Below the pieces are notes generated by a model, which saw nothing but the letters and a program-made list of their open reading frames with translations, ran no database searches and had not been told where the DNA came from. The translations under genes and the position numbers were made by a program. From Trichobilharzia regenti (Eukaryota > Platyhelminthes > Trematoda > Strigeidida > Schistosomatidae), in contig OX235270.1 in assembly GCA_944472135.2 (NCBI GenBank), positions 87,119,168 through 87,183,167 on the forward strand: a DNA stretch of 64,000 nucleotides, written 5' to 3'. Below, piece by piece: positions 35,946-46,220 of the stretch; within the stretch, counting starts at the first letter, position 1, and each line of letters starts with the position of its first letter.

Positions 35946-36639
35946 ATGTATAGGTGGACTTGGATTTCAATTGGTAATCAGCATCTGGAGGTAAGACATT
36001 AAAACTGTAAAAATATAGTTACAAAGCCATGCATTTCATACGCAATCAAAAATCTGACAGTATCGTATAACTGATATAAGCAGAATAGTTTTTTACAGTC
36101 TGTTGTAAGGAAACTGCATTCACTGAAGCACATATGAAAGGCTTTAAATCTTCCCATACTCTTCTAGAAGCACTTTACGAATATTCGGCACAAGACGGTA
36201 GACTGACTTCCACATAATAGACAATAACCAAAGTAAATTCTTTTGTCCCTTCAGACTCATAAGTCCATACCTAACAAAGGTTTGCAGCTTGGTTTCGTGT
36301 AATACCCAAGGCCTACAACTGATGTTCTTCAAGCGTATAAAAAAAGTTACATATTCCCACTTACCATCTCACTATTGTCCAGAAAAAGTGAAGATTCTAG
36401 ATTACGTGATAAAATCGACCAAAAAAAAACTTCTTAGTCAACCAGTTAGCCAGCTTTCTTCCCCACATTTTGTGTTTCAGGTGTTTGTATCAAGTCACAT
36501 CACTCTTCCTTCAGTGCATGAATTACTGTCAAACTATTTTGCAGACTGTAAATAAATAATTGAAAATTCATTGCTGAATTGTGCTTGATGACATCAACAA
36601 GATGCTTTTCTTAGTTACTGACTGTTATAATTTACAAAC
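35946..36639. other. No gene recognised
   Basis: An 88-codon frame (36289-36555) overlaps nothing recognisable. Unassigned. Confidence 0.4.
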
Positions 36640-37616
36640 GCTTATTAAAAGCATGCTAGAAAATAGTATTTATGCGTCAGACAATGGGAAACGAGAAGAC
36701 AGGAATATCCTGGACCGACGTGAAGAACCTAGAAGACCTGGATTTTGCGCGTGGATGATTTATGTTTGATGTCACACAAAATCGAAGACTTACAAGCGAA
36801 AACCGACAAACTGGTCGAAGAAGCAGCCGGCGAAGACAGGACTCCAGGTGAACATAGACAAGACGGAGGTGATGAAAATAACCAACCAACCAACAACAAC
36901 AACAACAGCAGCAGAAACATCCAGCGCCAATCACCATCAACGGGAGGGATTTGAAAGAGGTTACTTCACTCACTTATCTAGGGACCATTGTCTCAACTAC
37001 AGACAGTGGGAACGGACGAGGATGTCAAATCGAGAATCGCGAAGGCGAGCGAGAAACACATCCATCAACCTGAAATTAATCTGGAAATCTCCGTCACTCA
37101 GTGTCAACAATAAAATTTGGATTTTCAGTACAAATGTCAAGTGAGTCAGCTCTTCTATACGGATCAGAAAGTTGGGGGGGGTGGGTCACTAAGAATATTT
37201 CCAACAGCCTGTTGCAGACCAGACCTTTATCAACAACTGTTTTCGCTCTTTACTGATGATCAGATGGCCGGGCCAGAAAGAATCACCAAAAAGAAACTAT
37301 GGGAAAAAACAAAACAAGAACCAATCGCCCAACAAATATGCAGGAGAAAGTGGAAATGGATTGGACACTCGCCGAGGAGGCGTCTGGGTGACATCGCGAG
37401 TCACGCCATCGAGTGAAACCCGAAGGGAGGTGGCTAGCGGGACGTCCAAGAGTGACATGGAGGAGATCGTGTGAAGAGGAGTTGAAAGAGTATGGACTAA
37501 CATGGATGCAGGTGAAAAGTACAGCAGAAGGCAGAAGCAAGTGGAGACGTGCAGTTGAAGCTCTATGTTCCACTAGGAACCCAAGGGAACAATGATAATA
37601 ATAATAATAATGATAG
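36640..37616 (+). mobile_element. RTE-clade retrotransposon, 3' portion of RT to end
   Basis: This is the clearest RTE copy of its type. Blocks in order are ISWTDVKNLEDLDFA, then DLCLMSHKIEDLQAKTDKLV, GLQVNIDKTEVMKI, LKEVTSLTYLGTIVSTT, the LLYGSESW region, RPRVTWRRSCEEELKEYG and the terminal EALCSTRNPRE. An insertion of four bases splits the FADD-type catalytic box near 36.74 kb, and at least four frameshifts follow, so it is dead. A GATAATAATAATAATAATGA repeat ends the element (37.59-37.62 kb), typical of RTE tails. The 3' sequence GTTCCACTAGGAAC is nearly the same as the SINE family 1 tail. Confidence 0.9.
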
Positions 37617-38110
37617 AAAATAGTGTCGTCTAGCAGTGTGAAGCATCAAGAAAGTTCACAATTTACAAAGTAAAAGCGAATAAGCAAAAAAGAAACGCAA
37701 TGAAACTATTCGTAGAGTAATCCACAACTAGAGTTTAAGCACACCTGAAATGAGAAAAACTTCATGTCAAGGTAAGAAGGAAGGAATGAAATGACATAGT
37801 AACCAACAGTTATGGTAACTACGGTTAAAGGCGACACAAACGTAAATAACATTTTAAGAAACAATTCAAATCAAAAGGGTGGTAATGTAGTAAAATTAGA
37901 AACTATTTCCAAGGGAATCGTCAGATAACTATTTATTTCAGGTTAGATTACAGTTACTTAATTGTGAGGATATTGTTAAAGTTCGGCTGAAATTTATGGC
38001 AAATACTGTGTGCCACTTGCCAACAAGATCTAAGTTTGACTTTAGAATAAAAAGAAGACATAAACTGTAATATACGGATGATAAATATACATGTAGATTT
38101 TAGTCTAATC
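37617..38110. other. No gene recognised
   Basis: AT-rich spacer. Confidence 0.4.
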
Positions 38111-38190
38111 GAGTATAATTATATTTCAGTTATACTTTATTTGATCTATTCCGCAATGCGCAAACTTTTTACTGACATTAAGATTTTAGG
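38111..38190 (+). repeat. 48-bp tail module, copy 2
   Basis: TTATACTTTATTTGATCTAT, then GCAATGCGCAAAC and TTTTTACTGACATTAAG match the modules at 15.16 kb and 43.1 kb. Confidence 0.7.
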
Positions 38191-38220
38191 TGTAAACGAA
38201 ATAAGCATGGAAACAAATTG

Positions 38221-38390
38221 AAATCAAAATTTTCAACTTGAAATGTAAGTTAGGAGGTGTGAATATAGATTACTAGAGGCATAGAAACAAAATAATTACA
38301 CAGGACTAGAATATAATTGTAAAATGGTTATTCTAAATGGATAACAAGTGTGATCAGGAGGAGCATGGAAATAAACTTAAAATAGCTGAT
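38221..38390 (-). repeat. PLE 3' region, inverted arm
   Basis: Minus strand matches the PLE 3' region at about 23.28-23.47 kb: GTCCTGTGTAATTATTTTG, then AGTAATCTATATTCACACC and TTTCAAGTTGAAAATT. Confidence 0.7.
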
Positions 38391-38504
38391 TTTATAACTG
38401 AAAAAATGGAATAAACTGAATGAAGACAAAGAGAGAAAAATACCCACAGAGAGAACAAAAACTGAAGGATAAGGGAACATACCATGAACCTAGTTTGGTA
38501 TTTT

Positions 38505-38720
38505 TTATTATATTCTAATCCTGTGTAATGTGTTTTGTGCCTACGTCTCTTGTAATCTGTAATCACACCTCGTAACTTACATTTCAAGTTAAAAATTTTG
38601 ATTTAACTTGGTCATTTCCATGCTCACTTTGTTCACACCTGTAATTCGTTCTATCCCTGAGTAAATCTGTTTTCTTAGCCTCTTGTAACTCATATCAAGT
38701 TGAAAATAATTGTCACCTTT
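38505..38720 (+). repeat. PLE 3' region, plus-strand arm and a second partial unit
   Basis: 38508-38605 is the inverted partner of 38221-38322 at about 80 percent. Another copy of the CTTGTAACTCATATCAAGTT-type end follows at 38.64-38.72 kb. Together the three units look like tandem and inverted PLE ends. Confidence 0.7.
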
Positions 38721-39634
38721 TATTCGCCTTCAAAATTAAGATTTTAGTGTGTTTGAAGTGATTAACGCAAACACGTCTGAAACCTGGGAACGTGTTTTAT
38801 TTTCTGTATATTTTGCTTATCGCAAACGCGCTGCAAAGGGATTTACAAAAGATACATTCGAATTATTATAATCTCATCTGGCGTTTATAAGCGTATGACT
38901 AACAGACAAAGCTCATAACGATGAAGAAGATATGTAGCCTAGGTGACTACTGTTGGTGTTATTGTTTCCTGTGAACCAGTCAGTTTCCTCTCACAAACTT
39001 TAATTACCATTCTGGAAAATATCTTCAGCTCAAACTGCAGTGACATATGAGCCTTGGGGATTCTCCATGAATGAAATATCCATCCTTTCTGACGGTAATG
39101 TTTATGACTGGTTATACCCACAGACTTCCTTATGATTGTATTCACTTGTGTTGATAATGATCGCTTCATTGACTTGGCTCTAAACCTTTTGTCCGATGAA
39201 TTATTCTCAGTTCATCTATAAATTTGATCAATAAGCCCTAAATGCAAGTTGATTCGAGCACCAGGCATCAGAGAATTCCCTGGCTTTCTTTGTATTCCAC
39301 TTCCAAAGCTTTTAAATTAACCCCGCTGAATAGATGTCCATAGTTGTTCAAAAATAAATGTAATCTATTTCCACTGCTGGTTTGTTTTCAAGGCTGAGAA
39401 AATGAAGACTTGGTTGAACAGCAACACTGAGAAAAACATCATAGTAATGTTTATGGCTTTAGACAGAAATAGTAAGGCTTCACTGTTGTGCAGAAAAGAA
39501 ATCAATGTTTCTTCGACAATAGTTTATAGGTTAATTGAAAAACTGGATTTCCAGCCATGGAGTTCCAAAAATAGTAATTACAGCCTACCACTGAAGGAAT
39601 AGTTTTCATTAATGTAAGTGAAATTACAGTTGTT
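38721..39634. other. No gene recognised
   Basis: A 66-codon frame at 39402-39602 and a 76-codon minus frame at 39169-38939 have no recognisable domain. Confidence 0.4.
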
Positions 39635-39841
39635 ATTTTGATGTGGTTTTGTTCTCTGAGCTGGATGGTTAGTTTGCGAAGCTTTCATCACCTTACTGGG
39701 TGACATCTTCAGCGCATACTTCAATTTGAAAAAAAAAAAGCTCACTTCAAATTGAAGTATGCGCTGAAGATGTCACCCAGTAAGGTGATGAAAGCTTCGC
39801 AAACTAACCATCCAGCTCAGAGAACAAAACCACATCAAAAT
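39635..39841. repeat. perfect 96-bp palindrome with 15-bp spacer
   Basis: Bases 39635-39730 and 39746-39841 are exact reverse complements over 96 positions, separated by nine A bases and GCTCAC. Each arm holds AGCTGGATGGTTAG, GCGAAGCTTTCATCACC and GACATCTTCAGCGC. The arm is related to the single copy at 3733-3811. Such perfect symmetry implies a recent origin or gene conversion between arms. Confidence 0.95.
39764..39800 (+). ncRNA. hammerhead-like core motif in a PLE-type repeat
   Basis: CTGAAGA (39764-39770), stem II TCACC/GGTGA, then GAAA (39790-39793) and GCTTCGC. The preceding AGTATGCG can pair with the following CGCAAACT with one mismatch, as stem I would. Helix III and the cleavage triplet are not canonical, so activity is doubtful. 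The mirror arm has the same motif on the minus strand. Confidence 0.45.
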
Positions 39842-41984
39842 CATCCACCTGAGCTACAAATCTTCTCTATCACAGTTGTTATTATTCCACAGTAATGATG
39901 TCTACACCGTTTATGTCTCTGTAACGTAGATAGTTTCCTTAAAATACATGAAAACAAGACATGGATAAGTCACAACCTGCCAAATATCAGTATGTTTTCT
40001 AACCAATATTTGAAATAAAATGATGACAATGTCAGCCATTATGGAAATCTGTCAACTCTTTGCCATTTCCACGACGGTTGAAAACACATTTCTTAGGGGA
40101 TTAATCGTCAAAATAGTAGTTGAGATCAACTTTCAAAGTGAATAACGTTCCGGTATACCATTATAAAATTGCAATATATAACTAGCATAGCAGTGTAAAT
40201 AAACTAATTGACATAATATGATTGATTTAAACCGGATTAGGATTTAAAACTGAAGTACACAGGCAGATAATGAAACGAGTTACGCATGACTCATGTATTT
40301 ATGCATGTGTGTTTGATGTAACTGTGAAAGATCAAAGCATGAATCTAATTATGAAACAATGTTATGACTGTGTGTGTATACCTGAAAATGCACACTAGTC
40401 GAATTAATTATTCTAGTTACGATAACGCGGTGGGATCGATATGCGAATTTATTATCACTGGTGTATCTTCACAGTAGGTTATTTCAAAGGATACTGCTGC
40501 AAACGTTTATCTGATACAACATTAGTTTCACCTTTGACCTGTATATTATTCAGTGGTCCTGAAATTTTGTTTATATTAACTCTGAAAACTGAATTGTTTA
40601 TAAGAAAATACACTGAAAATAGTAAGTTTACTCAGAATGAAAGGAAACTGATTATCCACTGTCGAAACGAGTCGTTTAAGCTTAGATCTTCTGATCACCG
40701 ACATTCTCCCTCAATGATACATCATTAACCCCGAAAAGCTTCACTTTTTTTCCTTATGATTCGAACTAAAGTCACTAAGCTTTTACCTAAATAATCACAA
40801 GAGAATAGACATTTAAACCATGCAATAAAGACGAGTATACAAATAGTCTCGTACAACATTTTGTTGTACAAAATAATTTTAAAATGTCTGTTGACTTGAT
40901 ATTAATTTCAACATTAGTTAGACAATCATTGAAAAGCCGGGAGCACTGATGTCGCTTAGTGACGAAATCTACACTGAAATTAATCCATAATCCTTATAAT
41001 AGCTGTAAAATTCTCAATACAGAAATATCCTCGTAACTTTGACAATATCACAATAAAATTTTGTATTCTCTAATAATAAGTAAGTCAAAACACCATTTAA
41101 GTTAGAAATAGAAAGTCTATTTGCCATTGCTGAAACATTTATACAGACTTAGTGTTGGCAGAGTATTCGTTCTACTTCTCATGCGAGGAGGTATGCAAAA
41201 AAAAGCGGTTGATTCAAACGTGAGTTCATTTCTTTATGTATACAACGTTTTTATGAATATTTTCTGTCAACTTGAACATTTTCGGTTAGTTTTTTTTAAA
41301 ACATCAAAGTGAAAAAGAATTTATTCATGTAGGCGACGGTGTCTGTCTGATTCGGATACACATGTTACTTAAAAAGAAATAAGGTTTCTTGTTAAGACTC
41401 ATGTTAGTACTTCCGCTAGTAGTCTTTTGATAAATGGCCCTCACATAGCACAAAAGCCCACACATGTTTTCCCTATGAAGGTACCGTTACTGTCTGCTTT
41501 TAGCAGGCGTCAACATAGTTTAACGATAAAAAATAGCTTCCGTTGAATTTCTATGATGATGGATTAAACCTGATTGAATCACGTCAAGAGAGACGAACAT
41601 ATTAGTTACGGAGATGAATCTGTGTGGCCAACAAGTAGACATTAATGCCATCACCTTATATGTAAATTAAGTGTTGATGAAATTGTCTATGAAATCCTCA
41701 ACGGGAAAATATGATAATCTTGTGTATATGCTCTTTTGATTAACTTTCACAAAGTGCAGTGGAAAACGACGTCATTTTATCTTGCCGGTTATCATAAGCT
41801 GTAAAGTGCCTGAAATTATAACATTGACCGAACAATTCAAACTACAAATGGCCCGTAAATATATGTGTAAAGTTTCAGCAGTGTGGTAGTATATAAATCC
41901 GTTTGTTTATTCATTGAGTAAGCAGAAATTACCAGCAATACAAATGATTAAACACCCATCCCAGTCATCTGGAATGCAAGCTGA
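39842..41984. other. 2.1 kb, no gene; hammerhead-SINE tail at 40908-40955
   Basis: A 95-codon frame at 40441-40728 has no recognisable domain. On the minus strand, 40908-40955 contains the end of a hammerhead SINE (CAATCATTGAAAAGCCGGGA on the plus strand); the rest of that element is gone. Confidence 0.45.
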
Positions 41985-42660
41985 CTGCAACTTTCTTCCT
42001 CGCATGTAAGACGTATATGATTTAATTTCTAAATTACCCTTCTGTTGGAGATATGTGGATGATATCATTTTGATATGTGACGATCATGAAGATGCGAGTC
42101 ATCTATTAGATAGACTTAACTCTGTACAGAATCATATAAGGAATCATGCAAGGAAGAAAGTCGCAGCTAACTTGCATTTTAGACATACTTCTGAGTCGAA
42201 GAGATGGTGTTTCAATAAGACGATCAATTTACAGAAAGCCCACTTGGACAGGGCAGTACCTTAATTTTCACAGTTCCTGTCCATTACAGTATAAGACAGG
42301 CTTGGTGAAGTGTCTCAATTAGAGGATTCAACGTATTTGCACTGCTGATGTCATAGAGAAAGAAAATGAAATATTGATGAGTACTCTTGTTGAAAACGGA
42401 TGTCCTTTAAAATTTTTAAACAGGTGTAGAAGTCAGCCTTTAAACCTACAATTTATACCGCCCCTAAGAAGAATGTCTTCATCAAATTACAAAATAACGG
42501 GGAATTAAAGAGTAGGATTTTCAGACAAAGGTTGAATTTGGTCATCCGTAGAGCCTATTATGCAGCCCGACTTGTAACTATCGAAAAATGCAAAAATATG
42601 CTCCACTGCAAACCTCAAAATTGCACAAGTGATAATGTCACACCCCACTGTGTGTTAATC
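41985..42660 (+). mobile_element. Penelope-like element, reverse transcriptase fragment with YVDD box
   Basis: Near 42.05 kb the frame reads CWRYVDDIILICDDHEDASH. YVDD (42052-42063) is the catalytic box in the form typical of Penelope-like RTs, not the YADD/FADD seen in the LINEs here. After a frameshift the sequence reads YRKPTWTGQYLNFHSSCPLQ, then YKTGLVKCL, EKENEILMSTLVENG and LKFLNRCR. These are characteristic PLE RT C-terminal blocks (consensus YRKPT.T..YL.F.S.HP). A last block near 42.5 kb reads LKSRIFRQRLNLVIRRAYYA, comparable to the KRRISSSLRKTF segment of the 22.7 kb copy. The GIY-YIG domain is not readable, so the fragment ends before or within it. Not functional. Confidence 0.85.
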
Positions 42661-43024
42661 ATTCTTAAATCCTTTTTCTATCACGTTGTTTAATTTAATT
42701 GTCCTTAATTTTTTCATAAATGTCCTTCTTTATTCCATGTTCCATTTTTATTTTATTTTATTTCACTTTATGTTATCATATTCTAACAATTAGTGTAGTC
42801 CACTATTTTGACAATATCTGCCTCCATCATATTATATTCACATTTCCGAATGTACTTTATTTCCCGATCATCTATTTCACACATGTCTATTGAACTTCAG
42901 GTTGACCTCTACTTACTTAGTTAATCATTCATATATCTTACCAATCAATAGTGACTCATAATCCTATACACACCAATATTATCGCACTTTAATGTGTGTT
43001 CACCCACTGTCAAACTTCAACAGA

Positions 43025-43027
<3 letters not shown>

Positions 43028-43079
<52 letters not shown>
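43028..43079. repeat. (AT)26 microsatellite
   Basis: Uninterrupted 52-base AT run; 30 bases in the duplicate at 18.22 kb. Confidence 0.95.
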
Positions 43080-43082
<3 letters not shown>

Positions 43083-43098
43083 AAGAAAGTGATTGTTA

Positions 43099-43257
43099 AT
43101 ATCAGTAAAAAGTTTGAGCATTGTGGATTAGATCAAATAAAGTATAATTATATTTTAATAGTTTACACACAATGATAAGTTTTGTTATTGGTAATTTTGC
43201 TCGAAATATTACCAATAACAAAACTTATCATTGTGTGTAAACTATTAAAATATAATT
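43099..43257 (-). mobile_element. 159-bp foldback insertion with 13-bp target-site duplication
   Basis: The locus at 18.2 kb shows the empty site. Here AAAGTGATTGTTA is duplicated at 43086-43098 and 43258-43270, and 159 bp lie between. Read on the minus strand, the insert starts with a perfect inverted repeat (43146-43195 and 43208-43257, 50 bp per arm, 12-base loop). It ends with a 47-bp single-copy tail matching the modules at 15.16 and 38.13 kb. The exact coincidence of palindrome edge and duplication edge shows that hairpin and tail inserted as one unit. It encodes no protein. Confidence 0.9.
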
Positions 43258-44154
43258 AAAGTGATTGTTATTGTCAATTTTAATTGATATAAATACATAC
43301 GATTGTACAGCTATGTGAATGAAATCGTCGAGAAGAGAATTTTCCTTGCTGAATTCTTTGTTTTTGTGTCTGAACGGGGATTATTAATTTAACTAGTAAT
43401 TTCATCAAGCTACCAGAAATTGACTACTACCATCCGACATTCAACCTGTAAATAGTTCTGAATTAAAATGCATCAGTTGACAGTTATTCACAAGAAATAA
43501 AGCATTAGTATTTTATTCAAAGCGGAAATGAATAACGCTACTCTTTGAATATTTTTATCGATGCCATCGAAGTAACGTTATGCTGGATTATTTTTAAATT
43601 GTTATTAATTAAATAGGACGTTTTGTCCCACGTAATTTGATTCAGCTTTATGAATAAATAAAGTATGATCTAATTTTAGCCAGATGGTTACGTCATTAGT
43701 GTTGGTGTGTATGAATACTTCATTTTTCAGGAAAGAAAAAGGAATCAGTGTTGAATTTCGATAAACTAGCGGTTTAATGTCATCGAAAATTATTCTTATT
43801 GTGTTGGAAATAAACTGTTGAATTCTAAAAGGATTACTACTACTAATAATAATAATAATAATAATTTTTTGCTTTATTCCAAAAACAGTACTAATGATAC
43901 AGCAAGGAATTTTCAGCATTCAGTACATTATTGCATCTAATTTACTCAAAAACGACAAAAAATAAACATTACATAATAATAATAACAAAACGTAGTTATA
44001 GCAATTATGTAGGAAATTACAGTATGCGATAAGGAGAAAAATATGCATAAAGTATAAGATTTTAGTAATAATAGTAATAACGACTAAAATAAAATAGCAT
44101 AGTTATAATTAAACGATAGAAACGGTGACACCATAAAATTACAGAAAGATGAAC

Positions 44155-44880
44155 GATGAAAGGGTCGATTCACTTTGCCAATTGCATAGTAACTTATAAG
44201 TTTCACGTCTAACAGTGTCTTCATCACATAAAATACGGGCTAAATACGGTATTGTAAAATTTTTATACTTAGTGGTTCGAGCATATAACTTCTTATATTG
44301 ACTTCTCGTCCTACCTGATGAGAAGCAAGGGGATAGTTGTGAATAAAGGGGGTACAGGGGGTCTGACAGTACGGTCTTTGCCTATTTTGTACAGGAATTT
44401 ATGTGTCTCTCGACTATAATATTGGCAAGCTCAAGCAGTGGCAGACCACAAGCCCCACTCACAGCAGTTAATACCCTTCGTAATATGATATAGTCTTTTT
44501 GAGAAACCCAGGAAAGATTAATGGACAGCAATAGAGTACAATAAGTAAAATACAGGAGTTTACAAACTGCAGAAGTAAAGGTTGGTAGATACCTGATTGT
44601 CTAAACTTTTCAATGTAGAAGGTAAGACGAAAGATTTTCTTAGAGATTGATAAGATGTGGGATGACCATGAAAGGTCAGAGGAAAGAACTAATCGAAGGT
44701 ATTTATTGCTTGATTTGGTTTCAACTTCATTGCCATCTATGCCACAGGCGTCATGGGAACCCAGCAGTTCATGTACGTCACGTCGATGCTTGAAAGTAAA
44801 GTTAACTGCCTGACATTTGGAAGGATTTAATGTAAGACCATTTGACTTAGGCCACTTGTTGATGTCCAACAGAAAGCTAT
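44155..44880 (-). mobile_element. CR1/Jockey-type LINE RT fragment, inverted copy
   Basis: The minus-strand frame 44869-44468 reads NKWPKSNGLTLNPSKCQAVN, then YLRLVLSSDLSWSSHILSIS, and continues like the 16.6 kb copy, with the same frameshift position and the same C-terminal tail in the next frame. Sharing the same frameshift shows the copies derive from one already dead fragment. It lacks the catalytic box. Confidence 0.85.
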
Positions 44881-44884
44881 TAAC

Positions 44885-45070
44885 TTTTTCTATTTTTGAT
44901 TACAGCTTGATTCCACATTGTATTTTCAGTGCAAGCATGGAATTTTCAGCATGGATATCGGTAGCCCGAATTTCGCAGGCCGACCATAGATATCAGGTGT
45001 GAGTCGGCAGGGGATCGAACCTCAGACCATGTGCATGGTCGGCGAGAGTCCTAACCACTGTGTCACCGAC
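44885..45070 (-). mobile_element. SINE family 2 with tRNA-like head, joined to LINE fragment
   Basis: Minus strand: tRNA-like head (GCGTCGGTGACACAGTGG, box B GGTTCGATCCC), body GATATCTATGGTCGGC, ending AGCTGTAATCAAAAATAG, and then directly the LINE fragment. The head is complete here, unlike in the 16.5 kb copy. Confidence 0.8.
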
Positions 45071-45075
45071 GCATA

Positions 45076-45150
45076 TTTGACAGTTATTCACAAGAAATAA
45101 GGCATTAGTATTTTATTCAAAGTGGAAATGACTAACGCTACTCTTTGAAG
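45076..45150. repeat. 75-bp direct repeat of 43477-43551
   Basis: GACAGTTATTCACAAGAAAT and TTAGTATTTTATTCAAAG occur in both places with a few substitutions. The repeat sits just outside the SINE head and again within the LINE 3' region, so the composite is bracketed by like-oriented copies about 1.6 kb apart. Confidence 0.85.
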
Positions 45151-45169
45151 GTTAAACTAGTCAATGTCA

Positions 45170-45250
45170 TGCATCATAACAGCGGAAGGCAAGACACAGA
45201 AGTGAAGGTATGTTTCCCACTGATCAAACCGCAGTTTATTTATATACAGT
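45170..45250. repeat. dispersed module shared with 58995-59067
   Basis: GGAAGGCAAGACACAGAA, GAAGGTAT and ATCAAACCGC occur in the same order at both loci. Function unknown. Confidence 0.65.
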
Positions 45251-46220
45251 TTTTATTCTTTAACCAGTCACTGAGCGTATGATTTTGGTGTACATTAGAC
45301 GATATGAAACAGAATATTCAAATGTACATAGTATTCTGTTGCTAATGCAGTACTGACCTATGGGAATATGTAAGAATAATATTCCGTTGGAACACATTGT
45401 CTGTGTCAGACCACCACAGCATTATCCAGATTCACTATTTCTAATGTGCTCTGTTCTATGTACTACACCTATAAATATTGAAATAATGACTATGAGCCCA
45501 GTCTAAAGTCGTTTAAAGAATCGAAATTGTTCACATCAAAAGTGTGTTTTATCTTTCAAGCAGTTTAAGCAAAGAATGTTTCACTTGATTTAAGTGATAA
45601 ACTGACAAAGGAATCATTTTTCAACATCAGAGATATCCTATCTACTTTTATCCTTGATCAGCTAAAGCGCAGTTTGAACAAACAAAACATTTTTATAAAA
45701 TATTGAAGAGATAATTTACTATAATTATTTATCGAGTCAATGTTCTCATAGAGGATTTGACACCTATCTCGTTATACATCTTATACTATTCAGACTCTAG
45801 TGTTACACAGATCTTTCGGTTGAATTGTCATTATATCACTGAATCATACGTATTGGCATAAAAAGCAATTCTTTTATTGCTTATATTGTCTCAGTGACTG
45901 TTTCTGCTATGTAAATTGTTGAAAATCTTTGAAGTCCATTCCATCATATATCAGTATGTAAGGGAACTATCGGTATATTGATAGACTATAATTTCATCTG
46001 GTATATGGTTATTTTAATCAAAATACAATGACATAGTTCTGCAAACTGCATTCAGTTTTTGACTGAATTTACGGCACTTAGTCCTGTAATTTATGCTCAG
46101 AAATGCTTGAGAAAGTGTAAGGATTAAAGTTTCTTCAGTTGGGTGTTTCAGACTTATCTTATTTGCTAGATATTAATGATACTTTTTCTAGAAATTTACA
46201 CTATCGACATTTAGATAGTC
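45251..46220. other. No gene recognised
   Basis: AT-rich sequence, short frames only. Confidence 0.4.

Larger units (their letters stand above)
42690..44946 (-). repeat. inverted duplicate of 16528-18640 (SINE-LINE composite)
   Basis: Read on the minus strand, this block reproduces the SINE-2 body, the LINE RT fragment, its 3' region, the AT tract and the outer flank of the 16.5-18.6 kb locus in order, with high identity by eye. Differences are a longer AT tract, a 159-bp foldback insertion (43099-43257), a different ATT-repeat length near 43.85 kb, and absence of the hammerhead-SINE tail found at 18.47-18.54 kb. The two copies lie about 24 kb apart in opposite orientation. Confidence 0.9.

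Noticed and set aside
36745..36954. Asn/Gln-rich open frame as a low-complexity protein.
   Set aside because: It is an out-of-frame reading of the RTE RT region containing an ACA/AAC repeat.
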